Origin: Candidatus Hecatellales archaeon | Lineage (GTDB): Archaea; Thermoproteota; Bathyarchaeia; Hecatellales; Hecatellaceae | Reading direction: 5' to 3' | DNA: 16,605 nt | NCBI GenBank assembly: GCA_003662305.1 | Contig: QMXU01000006.1 | Coordinates: 1 to 16,605, forward strand | Shown here: positions 14,401 through 16,605 of the stretch, one piece after another | Layout: every line of letters begins with the position of its first letter | Position numbering within the stretch: position 1 is the first letter of the stretch | Made by a program: the position numbers and the translations under genes | Notes under the pieces: model-generated | The model's database searches: none | What the model was told of the DNA's origin: nothing | What the model saw: only the letters and a program-made list of their open reading frames with translations

Positions 14401-14832
14401 GAAAAATTTGAAGTCGACATTTTCATAGGCATAGTCTACTACCAGAAGCTTCACCACATGGTTGTAGACAAAATTCACGCTAGAGCCAGAGGCCAGGTGC
14501 AAATGCTGACGAGGCAGCCTACCGAGGGGAGAGCCCGGGGAGGAGGATTAAGGTTCGGCGAGATGGAGAGAGACTGCCTTGTAGGCCACGGTGCAGCCTT
14601 GCTGCTGAAGGACAGGCTCTTGGACGAATCCGACAAGTACGTTATCTACGTGTGCGAGAAGTGCGGGCTTATCGCCTGGTATGACTCGAGGCAGCGTAAG
14701 TATGTTTGCTCCATCTGCGGGGATGAAACAGTTATCTCGCCTGTAACGGTTTCCTACGCCTTTAAGCTGCTCCTACAGGAGCTTATGAGCCTTTGTATTG
14801 CTCCCAGACTGATTTTGGAGGAGAGGGCGTAA
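11449..14832 (+). CDS. rpoB: DNA-directed RNA polymerase subunit B, unsplit
   Basis: The second-largest catalytic subunit, 1127 aa in one frame, thus not divided into B' and B'' as in many methanogens and halophiles. Visible landmarks include MKSERCHLSG in the lobe region, FIVNGSERVIVALEDLAPN, HLRRLQSPLSRS, the HATHWGRICPNETPEGSNCGL hybrid-binding block, YNMEDALIFNKASVERG, GDKFASRHGQKGVIG (D884 to G894), and a C-terminal zinc site with C1069, C1072, C1087 and C1090. The start is ATG 11449. The next gene begins 1 nt after its stop. Fully intact. Confidence 0.98.
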   Translation: MEVSVKPSEIKREMPQTSSWPLLEDMLKKEGLVRQHLNSYNAFITKGLREIISEVGGIDVEAETKYRVRFGEAKVGKPRIVEVDGSEHEIYPMEARIRNITYAAPLHLDMWVEKDGRRILFIKDVYIGDIPIMVKSERCHLSGLSREELMAAGEDPNDPGGYFIVNGSERVIVALEDLAPNRIMVDMEEVGTTATYRAKIFSTTVGFRARIEVKMRADRSIHVSIPGVMVDIPFVVLMKALGLEVDKQIAEAVSPRPEIQQMLDASFEKAAGVIRSKDAILFIGNRVAFGHVEEYRVRKAENVLDRNFLPHLGRTPESRIKKAYFLAEVICKLIELKLGWRKPDDKDHYANKRLRLAGVLLADLFRVTFRNLCRDMKYQLERTSLKRIGPAGAINAAVRPGIITERIQHALATGNWGRGKVGITQLLDRTNYISTLSHLRRLQSPLSRSQPNFEARDLHATHWGRICPNETPEGSNCGLVKNLALSSAISVGESLEKLRELLQSLGVVSVEEAGSELKLKGARVFYDGHIGYTLDPEGLVKKLREMRRKGEISHEINVALYVHKSREMVLKEVYVNADAGRIRRPLIIVENGKPKVSEEDLERLRRGEISWRNLLENGQIELLDADEEENAYVALRPEDLTPEHTHLEIVPYGILGICASLIPYPEHNQSPRNSYEAAMAKQALGMYASNFFLRTDSRSHILHYPQRPLVKTDPMDIIGYDERPSGQNCIMAVLSFEGYNMEDALIFNKASVERGLARSTFYRLYEAEAKQYLGGEKDRFEFPEAGTIGFRGEQYYRSLEPDGVISPETEVSGLDVLVGRTSPPRFLEEYKEFEIKGPTRRDTSITMRPSEEGIVDAVMVTKTSQGNTLVKVKVRDVRNAELGDKFASRHGQKGVIGMLVPPEDMPFTENGIIPDIIINPHAFPSRMTIGQFLESIAGKVSAMIGRPVNGTAFNNEKVEDLRSMLRKLGFHHGGREVMYNGITGEKFEVDIFIGIVYYQKLHHMVVDKIHARARGQVQMLTRQPTEGRARGGGLRFGEMERDCLVGHGAALLLKDRLLDESDKYVIYVCEKCGLIAWYDSRQRKYVCSICGDETVISPVTVSYAFKLLLQELMSLCIAPRLILEERA

Positions 14833-14833
14833 G

Positions 14834-16605
14834 TTGGCGGTTGAAACCTTAATCGAGGAGGAAGAGGCTACCAAGCGGATAAAAAAGATAAAGTTCAGCA
14901 TTCTTTCACCTCAGGAAATCAGAAAGTACTCAGTGGTTGAGGTTAGGGAGGCTGACACCTACGATGAGGATGGAGCCCCCATAGCCTCAGGGCTGATGGA
15001 CGAAAGGCTTGGAACCCTTGAGCCTAGAGCCCGCTGTAAAACCTGCGGTAACACCACTGCCCGCTGTCCAGGGCACTTCGGCCACATAGAGCTTGCCTTC
15101 CCCGTCGTCCATGTGGGCTTCGTGAAGTATATTCATGAAATCCTGAACATTTTCTGCAAGGAATGCGGCAGAATCCTGATTCCCCAGGAGGAAATCGAGA
15201 AGTATAAGGGCAAAATCGAGAGGGTCCGGGAGAAACTTGGGGAGGAGCCGCTGTTCATCTACGAGGAGATTAAGCATAAAGCGAGAAAGGCGCAGCGGTG
15301 CCCCCACTGCATGAAAAGGAGGAACCCCATAGAGTTCTCTAAGCCCACAGGCTTCTACGAGCATGTTGAAGGGATTCCAAGGCCTCTGACGCCTTCAACC
15401 ATCAGAGGCTGGCTTGAACTCGTAAACGACGACGACCTCAGGCTTATAGGCTATGACCCCTCAGCCATGAGGCCTGAATGGATGATCCTCCAGGTTTTGC
15501 CTGTGCCTCCAGTGTGTGTTAGGCCTTCCATCATGCTTGAGTCGGGTATACGCTCTGAAGACGACCTAACCCATAAGCTTGTGGACATCATCCGGATTAA
15601 CAGGAGGCTTGAAGAGTACACCAGCGAGGGAGGAGCTCCACCCCTCATATCCCAGGAGCTCTCAGACCTCCTCCAGTACCATGTCACCACCTATTTCGAC
15701 AATGAGACCTCCGGGATTCCGCCGGCGAGACACCGGTCTGGCAGAGCCCTAAGAACCATAGCTCAAAGGCTTAAAGGTAAGGAGGGGCGTTTCCGAAGCA
15801 ACCTCTCAGGAAAGCGTGTGGACTTCTCGGCTAGAACAGTCATATCGCCAGACCCAAACCTGTCCATAGACGAAGTTGGGGTTCCCGTTGAAGTAGCCAT
15901 GAAGCTTACTTACCCTGAAGTTGTGACAGAATGGAACCTTGAAGAGATGAGGAGGCTGGTGGAAAACGGGCCGGACAAGTATCCTGGAGCCCTCTACGTG
16001 CTCAGGCCCGACGGGAAACGTATCAGGCTTGAATTCGTTGCTGACAGGTCTAAGATTAAGGAGGCCATCGAGCCCGGGTTCATCGTTGAGAGGCATCTGA
16101 AAGACGGCGATATCGTGCTCTTCAACAGGCAACCCTCCCTGCACAGGATGTCCATGATGGCGCACAGGGTTAAGGTTCTGCCCTACCGGACCTTCAGGCT
16201 TCACCTCTGCGTGTGTCCGCCCTACAATGCGGACTTCGACGGGGATGAGATGAACCTTCACGTGCCCCAAAGCGAGGAAGCGGTAACCGAAGCCTTAGAG
16301 CTTATGAGAGTTCAAGACCAGATACTGTCGCCGAGGTATGGAGGCCCCCTGATAGGGGCCATCCGAGATTTTATAACAGGAGCCTACCTGCTCACCAGGA
16401 AGACAACCCTCCTAACCAAGGAGGAAGTCTGCAGCCTCCTAGCGGCTATAGACCATAAAGACGCTCCACCCGAGCCGGCTGTTAAAAAGCCTCAACCTTT
16501 ATGGTCTGGAAAAGACATTTTCAGCCTACTTCTCCCAGAGGACTTCGACTATGTGGCTAAGGCAAGCATCTGTAGGGGCTGCTCCCAGTGTAAAAAGGAG
16601 AAATG
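14834..16605 (+). CDS. rpoA1: DNA-directed RNA polymerase subunit A', 3' truncated by the window end
   Basis: The first 590 codons of the largest subunit. The start is TTG 14834, 1 nt after the rpoB stop, with GGAGGAG at 14817-14823 as ribosome-binding site. N-terminal zinc sites are C68, C71, C78, H81 (clamp) and C108, C111 with C155, C158. Further on are the LSGKRVDFSARTVISPDPNL rudder/bridge-proximal block and the active-site NADFDGDEMN, with D467, D469 and D471 holding the catalytic Mg. A cysteine cluster CRGCSQC lies at 580-586, just before the window ends. Whether A'' is fused to it cannot be seen. Confidence 0.97.
   Translation, partial: MAVETLIEEEEATKRIKKIKFSILSPQEIRKYSVVEVREADTYDEDGAPIASGLMDERLGTLEPRARCKTCGNTTARCPGHFGHIELAFPVVHVGFVKYIHEILNIFCKECGRILIPQEEIEKYKGKIERVREKLGEEPLFIYEEIKHKARKAQRCPHCMKRRNPIEFSKPTGFYEHVEGIPRPLTPSTIRGWLELVNDDDLRLIGYDPSAMRPEWMILQVLPVPPVCVRPSIMLESGIRSEDDLTHKLVDIIRINRRLEEYTSEGGAPPLISQELSDLLQYHVTTYFDNETSGIPPARHRSGRALRTIAQRLKGKEGRFRSNLSGKRVDFSARTVISPDPNLSIDEVGVPVEVAMKLTYPEVVTEWNLEEMRRLVENGPDKYPGALYVLRPDGKRIRLEFVADRSKIKEAIEPGFIVERHLKDGDIVLFNRQPSLHRMSMMAHRVKVLPYRTFRLHLCVCPPYNADFDGDEMNLHVPQSEEAVTEALELMRVQDQILSPRYGGPLIGAIRDFITGAYLLTRKTTLLTKEEVCSLLAAIDHKDAPPEPAVKKPQPLWSGKDIFSLLLPEDFDYVAKASICRGCSQCKKEK

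Noticed and set aside
1..16605. CRISPR array, insertion sequence, integrase, prophage or defence island
   Set aside because: No regularly spaced repeats, terminal inverted repeats, transposase or phage motifs were found on either strand.

Overview
This window is archaeal. The evidence is a single unsplit RNA polymerase B subunit following subunit H and preceding subunit A', an archaeal Cbf5 pseudouridine synthase, the bifunctional fructose-1,6-bisphosphate aldolase/phosphatase typical of archaea, an archaeal-type triosephosphate isomerase, two tRNA genes with encoded CCA ends, and introns with bulge-helix-bulge (BHB) character. An intron in the cbf5 mRNA, the unsplit RpoB and a CFI-box surface protein together point to the TACK side of Archaea (crenarchaeal or bathyarchaeal-like), but lineage cannot be fixed from the sequence alone. 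TTG is a very common start codon here, usually with a good Shine-Dalgarno sequence.

Layout. 1-1685 (+): the 3' part of cbf5, interrupted by a 23-nt BHB intron, followed closely by an amidohydrolase-fold gene. 1731-2165 (+): a small unknown membrane protein. 2193-2270 (-): tRNA-Arg(CCG). 2365-4170 (+): a gluconeogenic pair, FBP aldolase/phosphatase and triosephosphate isomerase. 4257-5660 (+): a modular surface protein (signal peptide, cohesin-like region, Pro/Thr linker, PEGA-like domain, CFI-box, membrane segments). 5706-8596 (-): five same-strand genes, in transcription order nitrilase-family amidohydrolase, DUF362 protein, 4-oxalocrotonate tautomerase-like protein, flavin-reductase-like protein and winged-helix-like protein. 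8632-8732 (-): tRNA-Ser(GGA) with a 13-nt intron, just upstream of the nitrilase. 8826-9311 (-): a ferritin-like gene broken by three single-base frameshifts. 9429-10985: two convergent phosphatase-type genes, DUF89 (+) and HAD (-), separated by 3 nt. 11186-16605 (+): the RNA polymerase operon rpoH-rpoB-rpoA1, cut by the window end.

How the genes fit together. The window is mainly core housekeeping: transcription, tRNA and rRNA modification, gluconeogenesis and small-molecule clean-up. The clearest unusual biology is RNA processing. The cbf5 catalytic Asp codon can only be made after removal of a 23-nt intron that folds into a complete BHB, and the tRNA-Ser gene has its own intron at position 37/38. 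Both would be substrates of the same tRNA splicing endonuclease, so production of an active pseudouridine synthase depends on the tRNA splicing machinery. No CRISPR array, insertion sequence, phage gene or defence cassette was seen.
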